Source of the DNA: SFHK01 sp045538305
GTDB taxonomy: Bacteria; Bacillota; Clostridia; Christensenellales; Aristaeellaceae
Reading direction: 5' to 3'
Length of the DNA: 32,307 nt
Assembly: GCA_045538305.1 (NCBI GenBank)
Contig: JAZSRC010000038.1
Coordinates: 1-32,307, forward strand
Each line of letters opens with the position of its first letter. Within the stretch, counting starts at the first letter, position 1. Under the pieces are notes generated by a model. The model was not told the DNA's origin. It saw nothing but the letters and a program-made list of their open reading frames with translations, and ran no database searches. Below are positions 6,446 to 14,831 of the stretch, one piece after another. Position numbers and translations under genes: made by a program.

Positions 6446-8980
6446 TCAAGGGCCGGTCAAGGGTTCTGTATTGAAATGCAGAAAACCGTCAATGTCGCAG
6501 CGTTTGCACAGCATCGGATAATTGAGCACAGCGGCGCGACGCGTGTCATCGCCGAAGCGAATCACCCTCATATCAATATACAAATCCGATTTTTTAAGCT
6601 GTTTCATGAACTGTGCATAGGGCAGGCATTCGCCAGTGATTGCATGGTCGCGGCGATACTGTGTATACCGGTCATAAAAACCTTTGACGAAGAATGCTGC
6701 ATTGCCATCTGGCAGGGTTCGGAATTCATCGTTTGTCAGGCCCATTCGGTCAAGAACCTCCATGGTCTGCTCAACAATGGTCTTGTTGCTGTCGCCTCCA
6801 TCCAGCAAATATTCCTTGACGCCGTAAATCAAGTACCGGATGCAGGAGTCCATGCTAATGGTGAAAACCTGTCCCCATGAAAGGCCAAGCCTTGCAAGCA
6901 TGGCTTCAATCAAGCGCAGACCAGCCGCGCAGCAGGATAAGTTGCTGGCGATGCGGGAGCTTTTGAGTTCCTTAAACAGCGGAATGGATTCTTTGTACCA
7001 CTGCAATACCGTTTTTGAGTTCAGGGTGAGCGCGGTATCCAGAAGCGCACGGCCAAAGGCAGCCATATCATCAGATCGCTCGGTCAGCTGCAGCAACGCC
7101 GCGCGGGTTTCGAGACCTTGAACATCCTTTTTGCTGAAAGTAAGCTCCATACTGCGGTCACGGACAGACGTTTCATCTGGCGACTCTTCACCAGCAACAA
7201 TGAGCGGTGCCAGAAGTGTGTACGTTACTTGTGTCTGATCCGCACGCCCACGCACGCCCTCCTGCCCGTCATAGGTGGAACGGAAATGGTTATAAAGATT
7301 GTTTTTAGCCTTTTCGAGCTTGGAAGGTTTGAATTCATCCAAGGCCTGCGGGAAAAGATTGCTGGATGCGGATTCTCGCATCATGACAAAGCTGGTAAGC
7401 TGCGCTGCGGCATTCACCTTGTTGCGGCCCATTATGGGCTGTACAACTCGTTCCAGCGTCGTGGATTTGCCGCTGCCAGCCTCGCCGATCAGGAACAGAT
7501 GCGGGAATTTGATGCTGGATGCACGGAGCAATTCTTTCAGGTAGCATCCGGCGCACCATGCCAATACAGTAACTGTCTTGGCTGGTTCGTTATAATCCAG
7601 CAGACTTTGGCCCAGCGTAGCCATGTGTTCCGAAGAAATAGCATCATGCGTCGGCACCTCTGAATCAATGACGGCGTATTTACTGATTTGCACTATGTCA
7701 TCCACGGGATCATTGCCTGCGGCGAATGCACCGTTCTTGTCAACGAATACCCAGCGGCCATCATGCTCATATAAGCCGAGAGCCTTGACGCCGCGTTTCC
7801 GTTTCCAGTCCAATCCAGAGATATAGGCCTTCAATACCTCAAGGTCGCCATCACTACCCATGTAGCAAAGGGCGATTGTACGCTTGTTCAGAATCGCCTT
7901 GAACTTCTGAGAGGATACAAAATCGGATGTCATAAAGGCCAATCGGTATGTTTCACCGACCATTGTCACCAAGTCGCAGTTCATCTGTGTTTCTTCTTCC
8001 GACTCAATCATGTCAATGGGCTGAATGATGAAATTGGTAAGAGGGTATACATTCTCGCCGCGCTCCCGGATATAGCGACCGTTGGCCTCATAGATGCCCA
8101 GCTCGCCGCCCGGCGTATAGACGTTTTCTGTGCGGGCGATAGCCTGCTCCAGCGTTTCCTCACCATAGGTCGCACCGTTTGCGTGATGAACCTTGTCCCA
8201 TTTCTCCCGAAACAGCTTCGATTGGCGGAACAGCCTGTCCATCTGCTCCTTGTTCTTGCCCGTCCAGAAGGCCAGCGAGCAGCAGAGCGAAAGATCTGCC
8301 TCGGACTGGCTGCCGAACTTGCCTTCCCACGACCCATCCCACAGGGCAGAGAAATCATCGCCATTCTGCGCAGCACGGGCTTTCTCCAGTACCTGCTCGT
8401 CGGTAAGCGATACCGTGCGCAGGGTCTTTTTCGCCTTGGCCTTTTTGCTGGTTTTCTTGGCAATGTAGTTCTCGTGAATCCAAGGCAGGATGTCTTTGCC
8501 GTCCACGATAGCCTCGGGTGTTCCCTCCAGCCGATTGCCAGTCATCGTGAAATACCGAGCGGCAGCGTACATTTCTACACCGGACGTGCTGTTCTTGTTG
8601 CCCTTGCCAGGCATAACGCCGCGCAGGAGAATATGGAGGCCTGAACCGGAAGGAGAAACCTCGGTGTAGGATTGCGCCTTTTCCAGAATGGCCTTTGCCA
8701 CATCCGTAAAGCTGCCGTCATCATTGCGGCAGTGATCGATGTCCACGCCAACGATGCCGCATTCCTCGGTGAACACAAAGCCGATGCCAGTAAACAGGAA
8801 CTTTTCTCGGGCTGCCTGCGCTTCCGCCAGCGTTGCCCAGCTTTCCGGGTTGGTGGAGGAAGCCTTACGACCCGTCTTGGGGTCGTAAGGTACCTTGCGC
8901 GGCTTATCGCTCTTGGGATCTGGCTCCAACCGCCAGCAAATCCACTGGCGCAGCGTAATCAACTCTTTAGGAAAATTCAT
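6446..8980 (-). CDS. Phage primase-helicase (prim-pol plus P-loop ATPase, 844 aa)
   Basis: Residues 1-180 resemble a bifunctional primase-polymerase domain: a DID motif in GVDIDHCRNDDG and SPSGSGLHI. A middle region follows, then a P-loop helicase domain with Walker A GEAGSGKST near residue 500. Length is usual for such phage proteins (often annotated VapE/D5-like or DUF927-like). It would prime and unwind DNA at the phage origin. The ATG at 8980 follows AGGAGG and overlaps the upstream 60-aa gene by an ATGA. Neighbours are Pol A, VRR-NUC and SNF2, making a full replication set. Confidence 0.85.
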   Translation of the reverse strand: MNFPKELITLRQWICWRLEPDPKSDKPRKVPYDPKTGRKASSTNPESWATLAEAQAAREKFLFTGIGFVFTEECGIVGVDIDHCRNDDGSFTDVAKAILEKAQSYTEVSPSGSGLHILLRGVMPGKGNKNSTSGVEMYAAARYFTMTGNRLEGTPEAIVDGKDILPWIHENYIAKKTSKKAKAKKTLRTVSLTDEQVLEKARAAQNGDDFSALWDGSWEGKFGSQSEADLSLCCSLAFWTGKNKEQMDRLFRQSKLFREKWDKVHHANGATYGEETLEQAIARTENVYTPGGELGIYEANGRYIRERGENVYPLTNFIIQPIDMIESEEETQMNCDLVTMVGETYRLAFMTSDFVSSQKFKAILNKRTIALCYMGSDGDLEVLKAYISGLDWKRKRGVKALGLYEHDGRWVFVDKNGAFAAGNDPVDDIVQISKYAVIDSEVPTHDAISSEHMATLGQSLLDYNEPAKTVTVLAWCAGCYLKELLRASSIKFPHLFLIGEAGSGKSTTLERVVQPIMGRNKVNAAAQLTSFVMMRESASSNLFPQALDEFKPSKLEKAKNNLYNHFRSTYDGQEGVRGRADQTQVTYTLLAPLIVAGEESPDETSVRDRSMELTFSKKDVQGLETRAALLQLTERSDDMAAFGRALLDTALTLNSKTVLQWYKESIPLFKELKSSRIASNLSCCAAGLRLIEAMLARLGLSWGQVFTISMDSCIRYLIYGVKEYLLDGGDSNKTIVEQTMEVLDRMGLTNDEFRTLPDGNAAFFVKGFYDRYTQYRRDHAITGECLPYAQFMKQLKKSDLYIDMRVIRFGDDTRRAAVLNYPMLCKRCDIDGFLHFNTEPLTGP

Positions 8981-9159
8981 TTGGTAACCTCCTCGGTAAC
9001 ACCGTCCTTACGACGGCGCGGTGGGTATTTCGGTTTATCAGGTGCTGTATAGCGTTGCACATAGACCACCTTGCGCTTCCGCCTCTCTTCTCGGCAGATA
9101 TTGGCCAGTGCCTGCCCTGCGGTCGGGTCGGAGTATCCTTCATGATTGCGGTAAGCCAT
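8977..9159 (-). CDS. Small basic protein between polymerase and primase (60 aa)
   Basis: The frame starts at the ATG at 9159, eight bases after GGAG; a second in-frame ATG at 9165 sits too close to that site. The protein is rich in Arg/Lys (REERRKRKVVYVQ, KYPPRRRKD), so nucleic acid binding is possible. No domain is recognised. The start lies 6 bp past the polymerase stop, and the stop overlaps the primase start by 4 bp, so it belongs to the replication operon. Confidence 0.65.
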   Translation of the reverse strand: MAYRNHEGYSDPTAGQALANICREERRKRKVVYVQRYTAPDKPKYPPRRRKDGVTEEVTK

Positions 9160-9164
9160 GCACA

Positions 9165-11084
9165 TCACTCCATTTCCGCCATGTGTCCGAAATCGGGGCC
9201 ATAGGCAGCCTCCGCCACAATCGGCACGTCCATTTCGGGAAAGGGCTGGGCGTCCATGCAATCCTGAATAAAGGCGACGGCTTCCTCCAGCCTGTCGGCA
9301 GGGAGTTCAAAAACAAGCTCGTCGTGAATCTGCAAAAGCGGGCGCAGCCATGGACGCTCCGGCAGTCCTTCGATCAGGCGGCCAAGCGCCAGTTTCAGAA
9401 TGTCGGCGGCGGTTCCCTGTATCGGCGTATTGAGGGCGCATCGCTCGCCGAAGCTGCGACGTCCCCAGTCCTGCGATGCGATGCCGGGCAGATAGCGGCG
9501 ACGCCCGAGGAAGGTTTGCGTATACTGTCGCTTCGTTGCGGCGGCCTTGGCCTGTGCCTGCCAGCGGGTCAGATTCGGATAACCGGCTTTCAGATTGTCG
9601 ATGATCTCCTGACAATCATCGAAGGATTTGTCCAGCCCGGCCTTGAAGCGCAGCGTCCGCTGGAGGCCTCGGGCGAACAGACCATAGAAAACGCCGAAGT
9701 TGACGTTCTTGGCGATGGTGCGTCGTTCCTTATAATCGGGCGCGTTCTTATCTACGGCCTGCTCATATGGAATGCCGAAGATGACGCTGGTGGTCGCGGC
9801 ATGAATGTCGCCGCCGCTTCTGTAGGTATCCAGCATCTTCGGGTCGCGGCAATAGAAAGCGCCAACGCGGAGCTCAATTTGCGAAAAGTCGCAGGACACC
9901 AGCACATGTCCCTCGGGCGCGAGAATGAAGGCGCGGATGCCAATGGGGTCGTTGGTTTTGCGCGGGCAGTTCTGCAGGTTGGGATTCCGGGCAGCAAAGC
10001 GGCCTGTTTCTGTCGCCAGCGGCATGAGGTCGCAATGGATACGTCCTGTGGCCGGATTGATGAAGGCGAGGTATCCGTCAATATAGGTCGTTTTGAGCTT
10101 TGACCACTTGCGGTATTCCTGTATCATTTCAAACAGCGGAACAAGCTCCGGGCGATTCTTGGCGCACCATTCCGCCAGCATCACCATTGTCTGATCATCG
10201 GCAGCCTGCGCATTTTTCTCCGTTGTTTTCAAGACTGGCAGGCCCAGCGTTTTGAATAGATAGTCCTTGAAAGCCTGCGTGGAGGCATTGGCTCCAATAT
10301 CCACGTCGCCAATCATGGCACGGATGCGCTCGCGGATGTTCAGCAGTCGGGCCGCGCATTCACCCTGTTTGCGAATCATAGCGGTTTCATCCATGAGCAG
10401 GCCGTTGTATTTCATCAGGCCGCAGTAAACGGCTGTTGGAGATTCGATCTGTTCAACGATGAACCGATGCTTGGGTAGGGCCTTGTCGAACCATGCGTTG
10501 AACAAGTGGTACAGGCGCAGTGCGTAATCGGCGTCGGCGCAGGCATAGCGCACGGTATCGGGCGCATGGGACGGAAGCTCGTCGAAGAATCTGCCTTCGG
10601 TGACTTCCTCGAAGGTGGGCAGTTCATCGCCAATCAATTCCGGCACCAAACGCTTGAGGCCACAATCCGACAGGCTACGAAATTCATGTGGCGTCTTGAG
10701 GGTCAACTGCGCAGCGGCGATGGTGTCATAGCAGGGAGGCTGGATGATGATGCCCAGCGCATACAGGAACATGGATTCAAAAGCCAGATTATGCGCCACC
10801 TTGATGACCACCGGATTCATCCACAGCTGATCCCGCAGATAGTGGATAACTTCGGCAGTATTCGCATTGCCGCCGTCGAAATGCTCCAGCGGTACATAGA
10901 TGCCGGTTCCTTCCTCAACAGACAGCGATACACCCACAATGCAGGCACGGTGGGCGTCCAGCGAGGCCCGAGGGTCATTGCGGTACTGGATAAGCGGAGC
11001 CGTTTCAAAGTCGAAGCCCACAACCGGTGCGTTTTGAAGATAATTTTTAATGGAGGGAATATCCGTAACACATTCGTATTTCAT
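9165..11084 (-). CDS. Family A DNA polymerase with 3'-5' exonuclease (639 aa)
   Basis: The N-terminal exonuclease domain has VGFDFETAP (DxE, residues about 25-33). The polymerase domain has motif A VSCDFSQIELR, motif B RRTIAKNVNFGVFYG and motif C IHDELVFELP. No 5'-3' exonuclease domain is present, as usual for phage replicative Pol A. The ATG at 11,084 follows AAAGGTGAG; a GTG at 11,093 lies upstream. A strong hairpin with a T-run ends about 15 nt before the start codon, so expression may depend on read-through. Function: phage genome replication. Confidence 0.9.
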   Translation of the reverse strand: MKYECVTDIPSIKNYLQNAPVVGFDFETAPLIQYRNDPRASLDAHRACIVGVSLSVEEGTGIYVPLEHFDGGNANTAEVIHYLRDQLWMNPVVIKVAHNLAFESMFLYALGIIIQPPCYDTIAAAQLTLKTPHEFRSLSDCGLKRLVPELIGDELPTFEEVTEGRFFDELPSHAPDTVRYACADADYALRLYHLFNAWFDKALPKHRFIVEQIESPTAVYCGLMKYNGLLMDETAMIRKQGECAARLLNIRERIRAMIGDVDIGANASTQAFKDYLFKTLGLPVLKTTEKNAQAADDQTMVMLAEWCAKNRPELVPLFEMIQEYRKWSKLKTTYIDGYLAFINPATGRIHCDLMPLATETGRFAARNPNLQNCPRKTNDPIGIRAFILAPEGHVLVSCDFSQIELRVGAFYCRDPKMLDTYRSGGDIHAATTSVIFGIPYEQAVDKNAPDYKERRTIAKNVNFGVFYGLFARGLQRTLRFKAGLDKSFDDCQEIIDNLKAGYPNLTRWQAQAKAAATKRQYTQTFLGRRRYLPGIASQDWGRRSFGERCALNTPIQGTAADILKLALGRLIEGLPERPWLRPLLQIHDELVFELPADRLEEAVAFIQDCMDAQPFPEMDVPIVAEAAYGPDFGHMAEME

Positions 11085-11098
11085 GGCACTCACCTTTC

Positions 11099-11131
11099 AA
11101 AAAAGCCGGAGGGCGGCTGCCCACCCTCCGG
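11099..11131 (-). terminator. Terminator-like hairpin just before the polymerase gene
   Basis: The stem CCGGAGGG/CCCTCCGG (11,106-11,113 and 11,124-11,131) is followed on the minus strand by CTTTTTTG. The T-run merges into the polymerase ribosome binding site. It may act as an attenuator between the 246-aa gene and the polymerase. Confidence 0.6.
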
Positions 11132-11140
11132 GCGTCGTTA

Positions 11141-11881
11141 TCAGGTAAAGGGGTTCTCGGGGTCGTAGACCTCGCCGGTCACGGGATCGATCACTTCGCC
11201 GGGCGCATCATCGTAAGCGACACGGGTGGCGAAGGACTTCACCTGATCCGACATAGCCTGCACAAAGGGCATTTCCTCGGCAGTCAGTACACGATCCACG
11301 GCAAACTGTGCCTGAGAGTACGCGATGCCGCTGGCGTTGGTGACCTTCTTGAGGGAGAACTTTGTCACGACGGAATTGGACTTCTTGCCCTTGGCCAGCA
11401 GGCGCTTGATGTAGACGGAGAATTCCTTCATGGAGCCGGTGGGAAGAACCAGCAGAATCGGGATCAGCTCGCCTTCGCGCAGCACATAGATGCGACGCTT
11501 ATTCTTGCAGGCCTTGCCGCCGTTTTCGCCGGAACCAAACTGATTCAGCGGGCAGTTCGCGCATACGCCGCCCGGATTGCCCACGCCGGTAATACCGTCA
11601 TAGCTGCCGCAGTCGGGCGCATTGTTGCCGCCAGAGAAGCGTTCGCGGTAGTAAGTGAACATGGGATGATGGAACAGGATCACGCCGGAGAAATCCTTGA
11701 CCATGTCGGTCTCGCCGGGCAATTCGCCGGGAACCTCGAAAGCCTGTCCGCCAGCAGCGGGGATGGATACGCGGTCGAAGGAAATGTCCATGCCGCCCAG
11801 TTCCGAGGTAAGCGCCTCCGCCAGATTGAAGTCCTTGAGGGCGGTGTAGTTATTGGTGTTCATGATTTCGTTGTTACCCAT
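11141..11881 (-). CDS. Cys-cluster protein with acidic tail; possible ssDNA-binding protein (246 aa)
   Basis: The ATG at 11,881 follows AAAGGA. A central segment at about residues 90-130 has four Cys (PDCGSYDG, GGVCANCPLN, ACKNKRR), consistent with a metal site. The C-terminus is acidic and aromatic (EVYDPENPFT), similar in style to the tips of ssDNA-binding proteins. Its place in the operon before Pol A and after a helicase fits a replication role, such as SSB or an equivalent. No family is recognised with confidence. Confidence 0.65.
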   Translation of the reverse strand: MGNNEIMNTNNYTALKDFNLAEALTSELGGMDISFDRVSIPAAGGQAFEVPGELPGETDMVKDFSGVILFHHPMFTYYRERFSGGNNAPDCGSYDGITGVGNPGGVCANCPLNQFGSGENGGKACKNKRRIYVLREGELIPILLVLPTGSMKEFSVYIKRLLAKGKKSNSVVTKFSLKKVTNASGIAYSQAQFAVDRVLTAEEMPFVQAMSDQVKSFATRVAYDDAPGEVIDPVTGEVYDPENPFT

Positions 11882-11896
11882 AATCTGTGTCCTTTC

Positions 11897-12313
11897 TTAT
11901 CGGGCGGCCTTGCGCACGCCCACAGTCGTTTTTTCAAATACGCTCACGAGGCCATCCAGCCAGTGCGGGAGCGCATCGCCGTTCTCTGCAATCTGTTCCT
12001 TCACAAAGGAACTCAGGGAGTTGGCATTGACGGTCTCGGTGATCATATCGCCGTAGCCCTCGCCACGCAGAGCGGCGAAAAGCTCGTCCTTCTGGCCAGC
12101 CCTTGCGCTGGCGCGGGTCTTGGTGGTTAGGCAGAACATCGTCCCGGCGCGGGTGAAATTCTGCGTTTCCGTTTCGGCCATCAGGTTCGACAGGTGCCAA
12201 TCGGCATTGTCGATGTCCATATTGACCTGCTTGAGCTCGGCTTCCAGTTCTTCCTTCCGATCACGGAGGGCTTTGAGCTTGTCCGCCCACTCGAAAAGTT
12301 TTGTTTCTTCCAT
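11897..12313 (-). CDS. Coiled-coil phage protein (138 aa)
   Basis: Residues 1-40 (FEWADKLKALRDRKEELEAELKQVNMDID) form a likely coiled coil. The rest holds a small globular part (NFTRAGTMFCLTTKTRAS) and a helical C-terminus. The ATG at 12,313 follows GGAGGCCCTT. It lies 15 bp from the 246-aa gene and 10 bp from the helicase. Its build resembles small recombination accessory proteins of phages, but the function is unknown. Confidence 0.65.
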   Translation of the reverse strand: MEETKLFEWADKLKALRDRKEELEAELKQVNMDIDNADWHLSNLMAETETQNFTRAGTMFCLTTKTRASARAGQKDELFAALRGEGYGDMITETVNANSLSSFVKEQIAENGDALPHWLDGLVSVFEKTTVGVRKAAR

Positions 12314-12323
12314 AAGGGCCTCC

Positions 12324-13745
12324 TTATCCGGTAAAGGGATTCAGTCCGGCCCTGTAATCATCCACCAACGTCTTGGCCAGACTGGCCTTGTCGTTTAGTG
12401 CCTTGAGTACCTTTTCGTCAACCGTGCCTCGGGCGACGAGGTGGATATAGGTACAAGGGTGATGCTGGCCCACGCGATGGATGCGGGCGCGGGTCTGCTC
12501 GTAGTTGCTCATGGAGTAGTCCAGCGAGTAGAAAACCATGGTGGAGGCTGCTGTCAGCGTAATGCCGAGGCCTGCCGTGGCAATCTGTCCGACGAATACC
12601 CGGACGCCGGGATCATTCTGGAAAGCATCAATCTGCTCGGTGCGGTTTTTCACCTCGCCAGAGATTCGAGCGTATCGGACGCCCTTGTCCTCCAGCATCC
12701 GGCAGATAGCGTTGATCTCAGGAATGAACCGGGCGATGACCACCAGCTTCTGTCCTTCATGGATGGCACTGTCCACCAAATCCGAGAGCGCGTCCAGCTT
12801 GGCGGAGGAAATCTGTTCGGCGTTAGGGTCATCGTCGTTTCCAATGAATCCGCCTGTCAGCTGTGACAGCCGCAGCAGCCGGGTCAGCACATTCGTTACC
12901 GTTACGCTTCCCTCGGAAAGCTCTGCGTAGCTATCTTTGACCAGCTGGCGATAAATGCGCATGGTGCCCTGCTCCAGTTCAATCCGCTGGGTGATGTCCG
13001 TAAATGGCGGAAGATCAAGGCACTCGGCTTTCGTCGCCCTAAAGGCGATGGAATGCAGGCGCTTCATGAATTCCGGCTCCATGGATTTCTTCATGACCGG
13101 CGTATAGTTGCCATACCCGACCATATCGAAGAAGCGGTTTCGGAATTGGTAGAAGCTGCTGCCGTAGACCTTCGCATCCGCGAATTTGTACTGGCTGAAT
13201 ACGTCCACCGGCTTATTGGTGATGACCGTACCCGTCAGCAACAGGCGATACCGCGCCACTGCGCCCAGCCGATGGAGCGCCTTGCTGGCAGCGATATTGT
13301 GAGTCTTGATCTTGTGGCCCTCGTCGCAGACGATCATGTCCGGCTTCCATCGAAGAAGCTCCTTCTCCAATCGCCACGAGGACTCATAGTTCACGACCAG
13401 CACCTGCAAGGCTCGCCCGGTCATATGCCGGATGGTGTCCGCCTTCTTTGCACCCGTTCCCTCCAGCACGGCCAGCGAGTAATCGTAGGCGGCAAACTTG
13501 GCGAATTCATCACGCCAGACGCCGAGGATGGAGAGCGGGGCCACGATCAGCAGACGCCGAATGCGTTGCTCATTCCAAAGCTGGCCAACGATGGCGATAC
13601 TGGTAAGCGTCTTGCCTGTACCCATTTCCATGAGCAGGGCTGCGCCGCCGCCTGCTTTGAGATGCTCCAGCGCGAAATCCGCAGCCTCACGCTGGTGTTT
13701 GTAGGGAGCTGCCCTTATGGGAAGCCCATGTGCGGCTTTTGACAT
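12324..13745 (-). CDS. SNF2-type DNA helicase/translocase (473 aa)
   Basis: Walker A MEMGTGKT near residue 40 and the DEGH box (IVCDEGHKIK) belong to the SF2/SNF2 superfamily. The second RecA-like half carries VFVGQIATAGLGITLTAAST and ARIHRVGQ. The start at 13,745 follows CGGAGGG. SNF2 helicases paired with VRR-NUC are a standard phage replication-recombination set. The HTH gene upstream overlaps the first 59 bp of this gene, suggesting coupling. Confidence 0.9.
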   Translation of the reverse strand: MSKAAHGLPIRAAPYKHQREAADFALEHLKAGGGAALLMEMGTGKTLTSIAIVGQLWNEQRIRRLLIVAPLSILGVWRDEFAKFAAYDYSLAVLEGTGAKKADTIRHMTGRALQVLVVNYESSWRLEKELLRWKPDMIVCDEGHKIKTHNIAASKALHRLGAVARYRLLLTGTVITNKPVDVFSQYKFADAKVYGSSFYQFRNRFFDMVGYGNYTPVMKKSMEPEFMKRLHSIAFRATKAECLDLPPFTDITQRIELEQGTMRIYRQLVKDSYAELSEGSVTVTNVLTRLLRLSQLTGGFIGNDDDPNAEQISSAKLDALSDLVDSAIHEGQKLVVIARFIPEINAICRMLEDKGVRYARISGEVKNRTEQIDAFQNDPGVRVFVGQIATAGLGITLTAASTMVFYSLDYSMSNYEQTRARIHRVGQHHPCTYIHLVARGTVDEKVLKALNDKASLAKTLVDDYRAGLNPFTG

Positions 13746-14091
13746 TTGTTCCCTCCGTAACAGTCTGCCTGTCTTTCGGAGAGCCATATTCCAAGAGCAG
13801 TTCGCGCAGGACTTTGGCTTGTTGCTCATTGGCCGATTCTATCAGCTGGGAGAGCGTCTGCTTCTGTTCATTGCTCAGAATGTTTCGGTGCGGATGATAC
13901 CAGTCCGGAAGAAACACGCAGCCGCCGTTCCCGGTACGGGTTTCCAGAGGGTACTCGGCTGTAAGAGCAAGGATGTCACGCTGAATCGTATTGACATGAA
14001 CACCCAACTCACGAGCAAGTTGCGGTGCGGATTCCGCACGCCTTGCAATCAAGATTCGCATCATTTCTGCTCGTCTTTCGTTAGCTGTCAC
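13687..14091 (-). CDS. HTH regulator of the DeoR/HTH_11 type (134 aa)
   Basis: A GTG start at 14,091 follows AAAGGAGGTGA at 7 nt. Residues 1-60 form a winged helix-turn-helix (RRAEMMRILIARRAESAPQLARELGVHVNTIQRDI). The rest is Gln/Glu-rich helices without a ligand domain. It overlaps the helicase gene by 59 bp. A perfect 11-bp inverted repeat 44 bp upstream of the start may be its own operator. It may regulate the early operon. Confidence 0.7.
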   Translation of the reverse strand: MTANERRAEMMRILIARRAESAPQLARELGVHVNTIQRDILALTAEYPLETRTGNGGCVFLPDWYHPHRNILSNEQKQTLSQLIESANEQQAKVLRELLLEYGSPKDRQTVTEGTNVKSRTWASHKGSSLQTPA

Positions 14092-14134
14092 AGCCGGTCA
14101 CCTCCTTTCCCTTGGCTCTGGCTACATGGTATAG

Positions 14135-14165
14135 GCCAACCCCACAAGGTAATGGTGGGGTTGGC
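14135..14165. promoter_or_regulatory. Perfect 11-bp inverted repeat; putative operator
   Basis: GCCAACCCCAC (14,135-14,145) and GTGGGGTTGGC (14,155-14,165) are separated by 9 bp. No T-run follows on either strand, so it is not a simple terminator. It lies directly upstream of the HTH gene and fits a dimer operator, or an RNA hairpin in the leader. Confidence 0.5.
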
Positions 14166-14182
14166 TCGGAATTTTGAGAAAA

Positions 14183-14262
14183 AACAAAAAAATCCGGCAA
14201 ACAGGTGCGCCGTCACACGGAGCTATGCCTCCGCGCTATGGAGCAACCTATTTGCCGGATTC
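14183..14262 (-). terminator. Branched hairpin with T-run; terminator or small structured RNA
   Basis: The arms AATCCGGCAAA (14,190-14,200) and TTTGCCGGATT (14,252-14,262) extend with one mismatch to about 15 bp. They enclose an inner CGGAG/CTCCG hairpin. On the minus strand the structure ends in TTTTTTTG. It separates the polymerase Y operon from the replication operon. The stretch 14,263-14,370 upstream of it holds no gene and could be part of a small RNA. Confidence 0.5.
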
Positions 14263-14370
14263 CTGATGGTTCGAGCCAAATTCAATACCGTGGGCAAATC
14301 TTCATATATCCCTGCACTCGTTCCGATTCGCTGCCGGATTCAGCGCCATGGGGTATATGGATATATGGAA

Positions 14371-14556
14371 TTAGGAGCGGCGGGCCTCCTTCACCCGCAG
14401 CAGCGTTACCGTGACGGCCTTACCAGCCACCGTAACCTCAATCTCCGCGCCGCACTTGGAGCAGACCATAATGCTCTTGGTGCCGGATGCGGATTTGCTT
14501 ACCAGATGCCCACAGTTACAGCAATGGGTCATCAGCATATCGTTATTCATCGTCAT
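14371..14556 (-). CDS. Small zinc-ribbon protein (61 aa)
   Basis: Two Cys pairs, HCCNCGH and VCSKCGAEIEV, make a treble-clef or zinc ribbon of the kind seen in phage Com-like proteins. The Mu Com protein, which controls mom translation, has a similar build; whether this is its counterpart is open. The ATG at 14,556 (or 14,550) follows GGAGG/GGAG. It overlaps the end of the 69-aa gene by 14 bp. Confidence 0.65.
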   Translation of the reverse strand: MTMNNDMLMTHCCNCGHLVSKSASGTKSIMVCSKCGAEIEVTVAGKAVTVTLLRVKEARRS

Positions 14557-14752
14557 TCTCCACGACCTCCTGCATCATGGCCAGAATTTCGGCCTGCTGA
14601 AACTCATAGCCGAAGCTGACCAAGAAAAAAGGCACTATTAGCCGGATAGCAAAATCCTTGTTCCAGTCATCGTAGCCGATACTGAAAGAGAATTCGAGAT
14701 AGCTCCGACTGCAAAAAAGCATTAAGAAAAAACCGTGAAATCGAAATACCAT
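14543..14752 (-). CDS. Small protein of unknown function (69 aa)
   Basis: The ATG at 14,752 follows GGAGGG. The sequence is rich in Phe and other hydrophobic residues in its first half (MVFRFHGFFLMLF, FAIRLIVPFFLVSFGY) and acidic at the end (EVVENDDE). The GYDDW motif and the overlap with the zinc-ribbon gene support it as a real gene. It could be membrane associated. No family is recognised. Confidence 0.55.
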   Translation of the reverse strand: MVFRFHGFFLMLFCSRSYLEFSFSIGYDDWNKDFAIRLIVPFFLVSFGYEFQQAEILAMMQEVVENDDE

Positions 14753-14831
14753 CGTTTTCCCTCCAAACGGATAAAATGCCGGTATGTAAGCTCCATGACG
14801 CAGACCGGTTCAGCACCATGGAGGAAGCAGC

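Noticed and set aside
9021..10103. 360-aa rightward open frame
   Set aside because: Antisense to the DNA polymerase, whose motifs A, B and C are intact; no recognisable domain.
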